A DNA stretch of 64,000 bases, from NCBI GenBank assembly GCA_964036315.1, contig OZ038485.1, positions 75,917,460-75,981,459 on the forward strand, given 5' to 3'. The notes below the pieces were generated by a model, which saw only the letters and a list, made by a program, of their open reading frames with translations, was not told where the DNA came from and searched no databases. The DNA comes from Acanthosepion esculentum. Its lineage: Eukaryota; Mollusca; Cephalopoda; Sepiida; Sepiidae. The position numbers and the translations under genes were made by a program. Each line of letters begins with the position of its first letter. Position 1 is the first letter of the stretch. This document shows positions 12,990-25,565 of this stretch, piece by piece.

Positions 12990-14195
12990 ACTAATCCGTG
13001 GCTCTAGATATCTTCAAAGCATTTGATAGGGTTTGGCATGCCAGCTTTTTCGCAAGCTTCAGGGTTATGGAATTTCAGGTCAATTGTTTGACTTAATACA
13101 ATCATTGCTATCAAACCGTGTATTGAAGGTCGTTCTCAATGGATTCTCCTCCAGCTCCTATCCCACAAACGCAGGTGTTCCCCAAGGCTCTATTCTAGGC
13201 CCTACTCTGTTCCTTATCTTCATTAACAATCTTCCCGATGTCATAGGTTCCCAAGTAGGCATCTATGCGGACAACACTATTATTTACTCCCGCCTCAAAA
13301 ACAAATCTAGTGTCGCTGACAAAACTAACCTGGCTGTTTGTCTCGAAAAGGACCACCAATTGGTTGGGGACTGGGGCAGGAATTGGCTGGTTAACTTTAA
13401 TGCCTCAAAAACAAAACTGCTCTCTATTACCCACCACAGAGAACCATCCCTGCCTCCCATTAGAATGTCTGATGCTCAACTCTATGAGAGCACCTCTTTG
13501 TGGCTGCTCAGTCTCACATTGTCTGCTGAAATACATTGAGTCAATAGCTTCATCCACCACAAAAAAAGTTGGCTCCCTGTGCCGCACCAGGAAATTTTTC
13601 TCACCAGATTCAATCCTTCAAATCTACAAATCAACCATTCACCCTTGCATGGGGTATTGCTGCCATATATGGTCTGGAGCCCCTTCTGTTTGTCTCAAGG
13701 TCCTTGATAAAATCTAGAGACAGATATGCAATGTAATTGGCCCTAATCTGGCATCTCATCTGCAGTCACTCACTCTCAGATGTGTCGTCGCCTCTCTCTG
13801 TCTTTTTTACAAATACTTTCACGGCAACTGCTCTGATGAGCTGCTTTCACTGGTTCCCAGACTTCATGAATTTAAGCGTTCAACTAGCCTGGCATCTCAC
13901 TCTCACCCTTTCACTGTCAAAACTGTTAAATGTAGCCGTCTCTTCTACTCCAATAGCTTCATGTCTCACACTTCTCGCCTGTGGAACTCCCTCCCCTCTT
14001 TCTGTTTCCCTGATAGCTATAATCTCCAACTATTCAAATGTAATGTCAATCAACATCTCCAGATGCCTTGATCTATCTCCTCTCCTTCTCTTCATCCTTT
14101 CCTCTATCACTCCTCTTTGCTCTCGCTCCAACTCTCTGTAACCCCTTGCGTGCTAGTGGCCTCCCGCCTTGCTTGGGGTGAAATGTTTAAAAAAA
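12990..14195 (+). mobile_element. CR1/Jockey-like LINE, 5'-truncated, 3' end present
   Basis: The sequence begins abruptly inside reverse transcriptase (LDIFKAFDRV). It continues through NAGVPQGSILGPTLFLIFIN, GIYADNTIIYS and NWLVNFNASKTKLLS in one frame to a stop at 13537-13539. A one-base shift leads to IESIASSTTKKVGSL and CMGYCCHIWSGAPS, a stop near 13717, and then ICNVIGP...LWNSLPSFCFP in changing frames. The end carries the family 3' terminus (GCTTGGGGTGAAATG) followed by an A-rich tail at about 14180-14205. The catalytic YADD reads YADN, so even the intact frame would be inactive. Confidence 0.85.
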
Positions 14196-14205
14196 GAAAA
14201 AAAAT

Positions 14206-15332
14206 ATATTTTGCACATGTAATCTTTAATTGTACATTTTATTTTAAATGATTTTAGTTTAAATTCTGTTGGATCTAATCAACTGGCATGAAATATTTTT
14301 ATTTAAGAGAAAATACTCTTGCTTATATATAAATTCAGATGAATCAACAGTCCATTGCCAGTTATATAATTGAGGGTGCACTTATAAATGTCCAATTAGC
14401 TTTGGACATTAAGTACAGCAAATAGTTACTGAAACATTATTCCACTAAGTGGAAGAATACTATCATTCAACTCATGCTTTGTTGACTACTTCAGCAGAAT
14501 GTTGCCATTTTAATCATCAAAGTGCACCACTTCCTAAGCCATGATATTTGTGAGCCTCAAGTTCATTAATCCTCTTCTGTTCATATTTATAATTCCTACT
14601 TTTCTGTTGGGAGTGTTGTATCTTTTGCAAGCCCCATGTTCTTATGTGAAGTAATTCTACATAGTGTTAGCTCTATACAATTAGATGTCAACTCTTGTCA
14701 TAAATATATACATATATGAGAATCAGCATATATTTGCTTGTGTATCTATAAGATACTTTCACTGATTGAAACTAAACTTGGTACATTGCCCATGTCTTTA
14801 GAACAATACAGTTTACAAGTTTGAAGAGTCTTTGGCGAGATTAAAAACATGGTATCAGCTAAAATAAAATGTCAATGTGCTTCTAAGATTTTGATAGTTC
14901 CTCATATTCATTCTTTAATTAATAAGCCTTTTGTTTTGTTTTCTTTATTATGATTTATTTTAATTTTTAAACTCTTTTCTTATTGCCCTCTTCCTGATAT
15001 TTCATCTTTCACTTTTATTCTTCATCAATTTGTATTTTGCTATTTTCATTTTGTCCACATCTCAGGCTTATTTTATTCATCTTTCTCTTTTTTCTTTTCC
15101 AATTCTTTATATCATTTTCTACTTTGCTTCTCTCTGATTTTCCTTTTCTTATCAACTTTTGTCATCTTCCTTTATTTTTTTTCTATATTAAAATAGAATA
15201 AAAAATAAAGTGGAATATAAAATAGATACATTTCATTTTATTACTCTCTTCAAAGTCTGAAGTTATGTTCAAAGAACCATGGAGCACTAAGTGGTAATGA
15301 ACTCATGTGATGAGAATCAGCTATTCAAATTT
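14206..15332. other. AT-rich DNA, no gene recognised
   Basis: A T-rich tract occupies about 14890-15180, with TTTTCTTTT-type low complexity. No coding motif or RNA gene is visible. Confidence 0.55.
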
Positions 15333-15700
15333 ATGTTTCTTTGGGGGCAAATGATATATATATATACATATAGGTATGTGTGTGCTCATGTGAATTTTTT
15401 ATTTTGTTGCTTTTAATTGCAACTCTCAGATTGCCATTCTATGATTATTAAATAGGCAGTGTAGATTAGAAATAAAGAATAACCCACCAGATAAATCTGA
15501 ACTTACGTAACTAAAAATTGGGAGCCTGTATTCCCATAACAGTACCTTTACTAGTTTGGCTACAAAGACTTTGCTGGCAGATATCACTCAAATGAATCAT
15601 TTAGCAATATTGCTACCTGCTCCAATCAGAGATTCACAGCAATCTTATTTGGTTGGTTATATGTACTAGTAGTATTAGATATAATAGTCTATAAATGTTT
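15333..15700 (+). repeat. Unclassified interspersed repeat, copy 1
   Basis: This is matched in reverse orientation by 38708-39100. Shared blocks include GTTTCTTTGGGGGCAAATGA, GTTGCTTTTAATTGCAACTC, GGCAGTGTAGATT, AGTTTGGCTACAAAGA, AATATTGCTACCT and TATATGTACTAGTAGTATTA. No coding capacity is visible. It could be a non-autonomous DNA transposon or another short repeat. The left part contains a short TA run. Confidence 0.7.
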
Positions 15701-16034
15701 TAGATACTTTCCAGAAGCCAATTTAGGTTGTTGCATATCATGTTAATGTTGAGCCATGCTGGACAACTGTGAGTAATAGTAGATAACAAGACAAAATGTA
15801 TTGTGTACTTATATGTAGCAACCTATGGTGTGACTAACTTTAACTGCTAGTAGCCATAAACTCTACACTTTATTGAAATCTGATTAATATTTATAAATAG
15901 TTACAAAGGAATTAACTCTGTATTTATTAATATATCAAAAAATTTTAATGACATTTTAATAAAGCATTTACTGAACTGCCGTGTCAATGAAAATTGGATA
16001 ATTTCATTATATATAAATAAAATAAGACTTGAAG
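15701..16034. other. AT-rich DNA, no gene recognised
   Basis: No motif, repeat or RNA gene is visible here. Confidence 0.5.
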
Positions 16035-16300
16035 AAACTGAAGTGTGTTTCAACCAAAATATACTGAGACTATCATGGACAGAGCATATGCTAAATAAAG
16101 AAGTCATGGGTAAAATTGGAACTACAAAGAAACTGCTTAAAGCACTCAGAAAGAGAACTGTAAATGTAGCATACATAATAAGGAAAGAATACTTGGATAA
16201 TTTTACACTCAAGTAATACATTGAAAGTAAGAAACATAGAATAAAGCTGTGAGAAAACTACTTGACAAGGTTTGCAAATGGCCAAAGGAACAAATAACAG
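16035..16300 (+). mobile_element. RTE-like LINE fragment (C-terminal end)
   Basis: The plus-strand translation gives SWTEHMLNKEVMGKIGTTKK, then LLKALRKRTVNVAYIIRKEY and LDNFTLK. After a stop, YIESKKHRIKL follows. This is the WTEHV..EEVL.......L..IRKR...Y.GHI.R...Y.LL...I.GK pattern at the C-terminus of RTE-like proteins. It is truncated at both ends. Confidence 0.6.
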
Positions 16301-16785
16301 AAGAGAAATGAAGATTGTAAAACATTTCTGAGAATAAGAAGAGATGTGGAGAGGCTTGTTCACCCATATCTTGAAGGGACATGTGTGTAAGAGACAGACA
16401 GACAAACAGGCAGGCAGATTTGTATTGTGGAGAAATTTCTTTGAAAACCTTAGATACCAATTGACCTTTTATGATAAAGTAACTGTGATCTGCTTAACTA
16501 CAGAAGAATATTATTACTTTCAATTCCAGTGGTAGAACATATAAACCCAAGAATGATTGTTATTCATCTGATAAACTAATCAATTCATAGGATTAAGTAC
16601 TGAATTGCAGAATTAGTCAAAAATTTTAGTATGAAATATTTTATTAAATTTTTTAAACTGATAGGGAAGAAGATAATTGATAATAAAAAAGATAACCACT
16701 GAAATGGGAAATATGACGTTCATTTATTAAACATTAAACTTTTTTTATTTTATTTACTTCTGTTCTGTAAAAAGTGGCAGAGAGA
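16301..16785. other. AT-rich DNA, no gene recognised
   Basis: Contains a short (GACA)n-like stretch near 16390-16412. No other feature is visible. Confidence 0.5.
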
Positions 16786-17720
16786 GAAAGAAATAACTAA
16801 ACATCCTCTTGGGAGTTGGTTATACAAAGCAGCATTTTGTAGGAAGAAGCAGCTTGAGTAGAACTTACATCAAGTAGAACTTATATCAAGTATAAATTAC
16901 ATTGAGTAGAACTTACGTATCACCAATGGAATATGAAGGGAATGAGAGTCTTAGCCATAAAAGTTAGAACTGGTGCAACAAAGGAATGTAGTTTGTCTGA
17001 ACACTCTCCATGGAAATAGGGATAGAGCAGTGAGAGGCTTGCAATCATTTCTTTCTCTTTCTGTGGGAATGGGGTTATAGGGTGGAAAATAGTCCCCCAC
17101 AAGGATACAGAGATGCATTTAGACTATCAAAGCTGGAAAATGAAGACTGAGTAGCTCCTACTCATATATAGCAGCAGTACTCTATTTTGAGCTGATCTGG
17201 CTCTTGTAAAGGTATAGGATAGTGGCAGGAGTCAGGTACTTACTAGAGTGGTCCCATTTTTTTAACATGTTTAGTGACAGATCATATGTACAAGTTCCAC
17301 TTGAAGTCTTGTTTGGGTTTAAGTCCAAATAGCCACTCAAGGCATGGAACCTCACTGAGAGAGTGACCACCCATCATGATAGATGAAAATTCAGGAATGT
17401 CATTAATTTGGTTTTTGATTCATTGAATAAGACCAGCCAGTTTTTCTCCCTCTGAGCTGCTAAAGCTAAGTTAGAGTAGAGATCAGCTATCAAGCTCTGG
17501 TCTTCTAGAGTTTTGAAGGTGTAGCCATATACCATTGTATCAGCATTGTATCAGCATAGATATTCACTAATGATAGGAATATACTCTTAGGCAGATCATA
17601 TATGTAAGATGGAAAGAGGGTTGGCCAAAAGCAAGCTTTGGGGATGCCTACATTTATTGCCTCAGAAGACTGACTAATAATAACTACCTTCAGGGACCTA
17701 CTCATTATGAAGGACTTGAT
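16786..17720 (-). mobile_element. CR1/Jockey-like LINE, decayed
   Basis: Minus-strand reading, from 5' to 3'. It begins with SLKVVIISQSSEAINVGIPK (the VPQG region degenerate), then SYIYDLPKS and SLVNIYADTM, where YADD is lost. Next come ATILYLYKSQI and a SLSLLYPYFHGECSDKLHS segment. A final piece near 16800 resembles the LWN-LPRGCL end. Frames change repeatedly. A small tandem repeat of about 17 bp (AGAACTTACATCAAGT) interrupts it at 16858-16918. It is closest to the copy at 21170-22895. Confidence 0.75.
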
Positions 17721-18074
17721 AATTGAGAAAAGCTCTATCGAACCTATAGCAAATAAAAAACAAAAAATAAGCTTGTGATTAAGCTTTTTGTTATTATTGA
17801 TTATATTTGTTACACTGTCACAATTAACAATATTTAGTCATAAAATTCATAGCACATTGAAGATAATATTTATTTCTCTAAGTTCAGTTTGTGTGAAAAA
17901 AAGATGTGAATTTTTAGTGGTAACCAGTCTTTATTACAGCCTCTTATATTTGATATTTGTTACTGTGACAGTATATAAGTCCTGTAAGCTTCTACTGTGA
18001 TTTCTGTACTAAGTTGGTTTTTATAGGGTAGAGTTGACAGCCTCATGATTAGCCAGTTTTTAATTTTAATTTTT
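17721..18074. other. AT-rich DNA, no gene recognised
   Basis: A 70-codon A/T-rich frame at 17788-18000 has no recognisable motif and is probably chance. Confidence 0.5.
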
Positions 18075-18261
18075 AGACTGGTTGCCAACCATGCCAAGAG
18101 AGCCCAATTTGCTTTATTATTAACCCCTAACTGGAGGGAGAAGAGATGGATTCATATGCTTCCAAGGGTATTTCCTCAAAAGTAAACACAATTGCCTAAG
18201 CTGGAATTTGAACTCGGGGTGCCAATCCCACTTTCTGTCTTGATAACCCCTAAGCTATGAT
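18075..18261 (-). repeat. SINE-like repeat, family B
   Basis: One of the better copies. On the minus strand it has a GAGTTCAAATTCCAGC B-box region and a TTTCCTCAAAAGTAAACACA complement. The body is ACCCTTGGAAGCATATGAATCC followed by TCTCTTCTCCCTCCAG, and the terminus is GGTTGGCAACCAGTCT. The head has a weak A-box-like TAGCTTAGGGGTT. It is a tRNA-derived SINE by inference. Confidence 0.65.
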
Positions 18262-21169
18262 AGTTGGAAATGTTAAACAAAGGAAGTATTAGGATTGTAG
18301 TAAAGGTTAAAAACCTAAGTTTAACATCTAGCTTGAAATGTTTTAATAGTGTATCGGGCTGAAATACTACAAGCAAGTTATAGACACAAATCCAACTTTA
18401 AATTCTGTTTGAAATACCCTGCTTTCTAATTACTAATTGATTATTTACTTGAGGAATAAAAAGTATATAGAAAAAATTTCTACTTCAACTTGAAAATTTG
18501 ATTTATTTTAAGCACAGAACAATACTCTAACTTGATGCTTTCTATAAATATACTAGTGAAACTAAGTCAAGCTTGCCTGGCATATTCATTTCTCATAACA
18601 TCTCATGTCAGCTCAACTTAATCCTTTCTTTATAGACTGTGATTGAATAATGAATATTCAATGTATTCAGAAGAGAGGCCAATGCGTTGTACTTCCACAG
18701 TTGAATTTGTTAGCTTGTGCATTTACTAATGGCTATCAATACAAATTTCACTGAGATAAATCAATATATTATTATGAGAAATAGTAGAATATATACTCTA
18801 TTATGTCTTGTAAAAATATATTTTTTTATGATAATGTTATTAGAAAAAGATCTGACATTGATTGCTTACAAATTTTGTTTCTTAAATGAAAAATAAAAGT
18901 TTCTAAAACAATTATCTTTTTTGGTATCATCAAGCTTTCGTCAAAAAGAACAGGAACAGACTGAAATTAGATTTTATTATGAATTTTGCTTTCAATAGAT
19001 TTTAAGTCCAAATTTTGCTAGTGTCAATTTTCTGGAATTGCTTATAAATGTTTTTTTACATGTAATAAAATTACCAAAGTTATTAGCTAATTTAATTTAT
19101 ACAACTTGGCCCAGCAGCATTAATTTTTATTCACATGTTCATCTTCATCAGTAATTTATTGCTTTAAGATATCCAAAGAAATAGGAAATTTGCCCTGAAT
19201 CCACAAGCAATATTTTTCATAGTCTGATTCTGTCTTTTATTAAAACTTGATGGCCAAGGGAATGTTAAATATATTTAGTTACTCATACTAATTACTTTTA
19301 TTAATGCATGCATAATAGAATCTTAAAACTAATAGGTATGCTGTATCTAGCAATAATAGTTGCATGAAGAATTGATAACCAGTATATCATCCAGTGTCAT
19401 GGTATGATAATAAAGGGTGTTTCATTAAAGTCAAAGTCAGCAGTAAATAAATCAGCATTATTGGTGAAAATTTATTTATTTCTCTACTGAATCATGTTAT
19501 TTAAGTCATGGCAATTATGTGTGAAAAATAATATTGCCCAAATATCTGCTAAGGCTTCGGCAACACACCTCCACTCAATGGTCAAAATTTTTTATGGCAT
19601 CTCTGCATAGTTGCTTCTCGATCTCACCAATATGTCTTTTATCAAACTTTTGTTTGATAAACTAAGTACAGACATTCTGCTAGGAGTTCAGAAGTTCAGT
19701 CACTGCTCAACAGAAGTCATTACTGAAGTAGCTCAGCATTAACTTATAAACAAAACATAGTTGTTATCATCACTCTCTGGTATCACTGATTTTCACAAAT
19801 ACAAATATTGTGGATATATTTCTTTTCTATAAAGAATTGTTACAGAAATTCTTTGCTTAAATATCTTCTACTGTGTTGAGATCTTGTTTAACATTTTATG
19901 ATACTATACTGTAATTTTTATATTTTTGCTGGGTTGGGCTTGTTATTTTAGCCACTAGAAATAGTGGTACCCTTCTATAGTAACATCAGGGTCAAGTACC
20001 TTTGGTGAGGATACTAGGTGTAACACTATATCTGGATGGAGAAAAGGTATGGCAACATCTGAGAGATAAGATTCTGCCATGTATTTTGTGCTTAAAGATA
20101 TCACAAATGCAATATTGCACTGGTGCAAGCCCAAATGAGACACACATCACACAACACAAAAATTAACAAATTCCTAAGATTGACAGAAGTCTTGGGATAA
20201 TGAAGACCAGAATGCCTTAAAAGATCTGAATTAAATGTAGTTTATTTTAGCTACTGGTTGTATTGGTTTTTCAAACTGTTTTCCTTTTCTTAATTCAAAT
20301 GAAGCACAAAACTGTTTTTGACATCACAAATGGTAGAGTAAATAAAATCAACTTCAACCTCAGATATCATTGGAGTAAAATTAGCTCATGACTTTTATAA
20401 TCAGTATTGCAGCAAAATAATTATAGTCTTGGTCATGTAAATTTGTACATGGAGGTAAACTCGGTGGGAAAAGATGACAGGAGAATAAGTGGTACTGACT
20501 TCAAAGATGTTCATTTTAGATTAAAATGTTTTTGTATTTTTTCAGCCAAATAAAGAAATTAAAGTGCTAAAAAGATGTTTTTTTCTTTTGTTTGTAAAAT
20601 GTTTGGCATCCCTGTAAAACATTTTAAGATAAAAAATTATAAAATTACTCTTTTCAGCTATTTTAAATGTCATAAAATGGCTCAACATTTTGCTGGATTA
20701 ATTTATCTAGCAACCTGTACAAATCAACTGATACAGTTCTGGAAAATTCTGAGGCTGTTCAGAAACCAGTTGGGTTTGTCAACTCTCTTGAGATTCCCGA
20801 TGTTCCTTTCCACAGTCTTCAACTAACAGTTTTGATGCCCATTATTCAATTCAGAGATCTCAAACTTCCAAAGTTATGCAGCTTACCTAGCTGTTAAGAA
20901 TCTTCTCCCATGTGTCACCAAGATAACTATCCTAACTGGCAAAAAGGAGGATGTGCTCATTTGCAGGATCCTTGTAATTCCAACAGACTTACCCCTTGAA
21001 TGCAAATGACTTCAATTATGAATGAGGCTTATCTGTGCCATTTCCATCAACAAGGCACAAAGATAATATTTCAAGATTTCTGGTCTCAAATTCCATCATT
21101 ATATCAAGATTACATCTATTATTATTCTGGATTTATTGTAATGGTAAATAATGGTAGGACACTCACTAA
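18262..21169. other. Long stretch without a recognised gene
   Basis: A/T-rich throughout. At about 19412 an AAGGGTGTTTCATTAAAGT sequence resembles the end of some Tc1/mariner-like elements. The GC-richer part that follows (to about 19700) could be a decayed transposon, but no transposase motif is readable. A short perfect palindrome (TTTATCAAAC-4-GTTTGATAAA) lies near 19640. At 20570-21000 there is mixed sequence that may be the 5' remains of the LINE that follows. Confidence 0.45.
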
Positions 21170-21830
21170 ATTCAGTCCTGCCCACAACCACCATTGCAAG
21201 AGAGTCCTGGAAAATGCAAAGTATAGCTATACACAGGTAGTCTAGGTAAAGGTAAAACAAACAACTTGAATCCCAAATGTTCTAGAAGATCTCCAACCAA
21301 ATTCAGAATAGAGGCAAACTATTATAAATAACCCTGAAATTATCTTATCCTCGTCAGATAAAGCAAAACTATTTGCCATAATCTTTGACTCTAACTCAAC
21401 ATTAGATGACAATGGTCATCCTCTTCCCAACTCTCCTGCCCCATCTCAGTAATATTTTTATCACAGCCCAGGAAGTCTCAAATCTTATCAAAAGTCTTGA
21501 TCCTAAGAAGCCTACTGGTCAAGTTAAAATTCTAATTGGTTGTCCTTAACCCCGAGCTATCCCCAATTATAGTGAAATTATTTAACTGCTGCTTGAGGGA
21601 GAAATCATTCCCAAGTCTGTGGAAGTGGTGAAGTGTATGCCCTGTTTTCAAGAATACAGGTGAGTGCTCATCTCCATCTCAGTATAGACCCATCAGACTC
21701 CTCAGTGTCATTAATAAACTTTTTGAAGATATAATCAACAAGAAGGTTGTTCAGGATCATCTCAATAATGACAGGGTCTTGAGCAACAAGTAATTCTGAT
21801 TTCAATTGACTTGGTCCACTGCTGATGTCC

Positions 21831-21871
21831 TAAGCATCATTACTCACAGAATCAGTGAGTAATGATGCTTA
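21831..21871. repeat. Perfect 17-bp inverted repeat with 7-nt spacer
   Basis: The arms TAAGCATCATTACTCAC (21831-21847) and GTGAGTAATGATGCTTA (21855-21871) are exact reverse complements around AGAATCA. It lies where the LINE sequence jumps across its internal deletion. Confidence 0.95.
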
Positions 21872-22070
21872 TGACCTGACCTAGCTTTAACAGTTCAGTG
21901 GTGGAAAAGGTGATGGGTCTCATTCAATGCCTCAAAAACCAAACTATTGATATTCCATAATCACTGAGCAAACCCTGAATTTTCATCTATCACAATGAAC
22001 AAGTGCTCTCTCAAGGAGGCTCCTTGCCTTGAGCACCTGAGACTCAATCCAGACCTCAAGTGGAACTTTT

Positions 22071-22475
22071 ATATATGATCCATCACTAAAGATTCTGGAA
22101 AATTGGTTGGTTCTCTGTGCTGCCCCAATAAACACCTGACACCTCCCACTATCCTATACAATAGCTAGGCCAGGCCAAAAATAGAGTAATGCTGCCATAT
22201 ATGGGTAGGAGCTGCCCTGTCTTCACTTTCCAGTTTCAACTGAGTCCAAAAGCATCTCTGCATATGATATATATACATATGATCCATTGTTAAACATGAT
22301 AGAAAAATGGTTGGTTCCCTGTGCCACTCAAGTAAGTACCTGACTCCTTCTACTCTTCTCCACTTTTACAAGAGCCAGATCAGGCTGAAAATAGACTACT
22401 GTTGCCATATATGGTCAGGAGCTTCCAAGTTTTCACTTTCCAGTTTTGATAAAGTCTAAAAGTATCTCCCCATCC
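22071..22475 (+). repeat. Two-copy tandem duplication of about 204 bp inside the LINE
   Basis: GATCCAT at 22077 and again at 22281 start two diverged copies. Both contain a GGTTGGTTC-CTGTGC block, a CACCTGAC/ACCTGACTCC block, and a TGCCATATATGG block with AGGAGCT. They encode the same stretch of the LINE ORF twice. Confidence 0.85.
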
Positions 22476-22895
22476 TTGTGGGTCACAAATTATTTTCCAC
22501 CCTACAACCCCTTTCCCATAGATGAAATGTTGCAAGTCTCTCACTGTTCTATTGCTACTTCCATGGAAATTGTTCAGACAAACTACATTCCTTATTTCCA
22601 TCAGTTCTAACCTTTAAGGTTAAAAACCCTTATACTTCACACACTGAATATGACACACAGTGAACCACCCTCATTCTCTTCATACTGTAATTTCCACTCA
22701 AGCAGCTTCTTCCCACAAATTGCTGCTTTGTGGAACCAACTCCCAAACTGATGCTTCCTCAATTACTACAATCTTGGCCAGTTCAAGTCTAGGGTCAATC
22801 ATAATCTTCTCCATGTATCCCCATTAACTGTGCCTCTTACTCTGTAAACCTCTACCTTGAGTGGCTCCTTGGCCTTGTACAGAGTAAACATCATT

Positions 22896-23990
22896 GTTAA
22901 AAAAAATTATTAACTGCACCTACAGAGGTAAAAGTTCAAACCTTGCTCAGTTAATCCTCTGTTTTATTTTCTATCATCAATTTGCTTTGGAACTGAATTT
23001 GAATTATGTTCATGAATATAAGAACTTAAACTTAAAACATCCCAATTTCTTCTTGTTTATTTAATTATAAATATCAATAAATTTAAAGTTTCCTTCTAAA
23101 CTACTTAAGCATACATATTAAATTTTTCTTTTTAGTTTGTCTTTGTCCATCTCTTCACTCTAACATTAATTGAGTTACCCTATTTTGAAATTTACTATGT
23201 TTGCTATCTGCCATAGTCTTTATATGGAAGAAGTCTATTCTAAATATCATTGCCCATCCTTCTTTAACTTTGTAAATGATTTTATCCCCTGACTCAAATG
23301 ATAAGTCTCATTTGATATTGGGGATTGAATAATAAATCCAGTGCTATCTAGTTCACTGCATACATCTGGGTAGGTGCCAAATTATCAGATTTTCATAGTC
23401 TTGAAGACATCAGATGAGAAATGGTTACTGATTTTAACATCAGTGGTTGAACAGTAACTCCATATAGTCCAATGATTACTGGAAAGAATCTGTTGCTATT
23501 TTAAAAATTTATTTCTACCAGATCATTTACAATTAATCCATTATACTAAAAAGGTCGGCATAATAAAAAGAGATTCATAAATGATTGTCAAAAATAATTT
23601 AATTGGAGATAAATTTGAGTATATGTTTGGAAAAGCATTTGAATTTTCATCATTTAAGCTATTCTTATCATATTTATCTAGTCTGATTAATTTCTCTATG
23701 CTTAAAATCAAAACAGGAAATGCTCATAATAGTAAAGAGAAAATACTTAAAAGAGGGAACAGATTATATTGAAGAATTCTTTCACAATGAAAGGAAAACC
23801 TAAAATACACAAAAATATAGATAGACCTGAAATATTAGAATGAGGTAAGATCAGTAAATATTTCATCTGTACTTTTAATTTAGATTTTAAAATTTGCCAT
23901 ATATAAGAAATATTTCCATTAATAAAGATATTTTAAAACCTCATCATATTAGCATAGAAAGAATTATATATTACTTACACAAATTGCATG
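22896..23990. other. AT-rich DNA, no gene recognised
   Basis: Only short A/T-rich frames, with no motif. Confidence 0.55.
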
Positions 23991-24215
23991 TGGACTATTG
24001 TCCTCATTTTTGTTGTTATCACAATGTTTCAGTTGTTGTGCACCTTGAACTTCATCAAGTACATGTTGATCCAGGTAACATACAGGGAATTCGGAACTGA
24101 ACTGACCATTCCCATTCCACTACTCATGTCTTGGGATATTTCGCCTAGTTCTTGTTTTTAGTACTGCTCAGATATTACTCACTCTGTTTCCACTGAATTC
24201 AAATACATATTACCT
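23991..24215 (-). repeat. SINE-like repeat, family A, with hammerhead-like tail
   Basis: On the minus strand it shares with 4911-5190 the block AGCAGTACTAAAAACAAGAACTAGG-like, then a CGAATTCCCTGTATGTTACCTGG block, and the distal AATGAGGACAATAGTCC end. Between them, complement of 24026-24059, lies TTGATGAAGTTC, then a loop, then ACTGAAACATTGTGATAA. That is a hammerhead-like core with one substitution (UUGAUGA for CUGAUGA). Confidence 0.6.
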
Positions 24216-24269
24216 GACCCAGATTTAACTCACAATTAATGCATCACCTATTCATGAATTTGGCAGATT

Positions 24270-25527
24270 TTCCATAGATTATGACTTTTTTATTTAGAAA
24301 TATGAAAATAAGCTATATTTTTTCTAGATTTAGACAATAATTTAGAAATATAAAAAATAAGTGACATTTTCTCTAGCTTGAGACTTTTTTATTTATAAAT
24401 ATCAAAAGATACATTTTCTCCAGATTTAGAATTATTAATTTAGAAATATGAAAATAAGCTCTATTTTCTCTAGCTGTAGACTCATTAATTTAGAAATATA
24501 AAAAGCATCTACATTTTCTCCAGCTTTAGATGTATTAATTTACAAAAAATATGAAAATAAGCTACATTTTCACTAGATTAAGCCTTTTATTAATTCAGAA
24601 ATATGAAAATAAGTGACATTTTATTTAGATCTAGATTTAAATTTATTAAGAAATATGAAAATATATGACATATTCTCTAAATTAAACATTTTTATTTAGA
24701 AATATGGAAGTAACATTTAAATTTATTGAAATGAGAAAATAAGTTACATTTTCACTAGATTAATTTATTTTTAGAAACCTGAAATGAAACTTCATTTTCC
24801 TTAGATTTAGATAATTTTATTTATAAATATGAAAAAGCCTACATTTTTCCAAGTGAAAACTTTCTTATATAGAAATATGAAAAGCAACTACACTTTCTTT
24901 ACATTTAGGCTCATTAATTTAGAAATATTAAAATAACCTAAACCTTTTCTAGATTAAGAATTTATTTTTTTAGAAATTTGGAAATAACATATATTTTCTC
25001 TAAATTTGAACTTCATTGAGAAATATAAAAATAAGCTATATTGTCCCTAGGTAAAGTTATTTTATTTAGAAATATGAAAATAAGTTAAATTTTAACTAGA
25101 TTAAGATTTTTTTTATTAAAAATAGAAAAATAATCTAATTTTCCCAATATTAGTAATTCACAGATTTAGAAATATAAAAATAAGGCTACATTTTCCCTAA
25201 GAATTATTTGTTTAGAAATATCATACTTTTTATAGTTATTAATTTTTAAAATATGATTAGAAGCTAGATTTTCTGGATTAAGTCATTTTTTTATTTAGAA
25301 ATAAGAAAATATGTTACATTTACTCTAGATTAAGAATTTTATATATACAAGTATGAAAATAAGCTAAAATTTGCAAGATTGTGATTTTTGAAGATTAGGA
25401 TTTTTTTATTTAGAATTATAAAAATTAGCTATATTTTCTCCACATTTAGATTTACAATTAAATACATATGAAAATAAGCTATATTTTCTCTAAATTAAAA
25501 CTTTATTATCTCTCTCTCTCTCTCTCT

Positions 25528-25565
<38 letters not shown>

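Larger units (their letters stand above)
21170..22895 (+). mobile_element. CR1/Jockey-like LINE, internally deleted and rearranged
   Basis: In order along the plus strand: HNHHCKRVLENAKYSYTQVV (linker), SSSDKAKLFAIIFDSNSTLD, VSNLIKSLDPKKPTGQVKI and a degenerate YRPI region. Then comes an abrupt jump to the post-catalytic part (SFNASKTKLL), so the core with FDRV and YADD is missing. This is followed by a duplicated LVGSLC...CCHIWVGA block, NVASLSLFYCYFHGNCSDKL, and the 3' end with the CTTGAGTGGCTCC family terminus at about 22855. Many stops and frame changes are present. Confidence 0.8.

Noticed and set aside
13405..13587. Minus-strand 60-codon frame
   Set aside because: Antisense shadow of the LINE reverse transcriptase on the plus strand.
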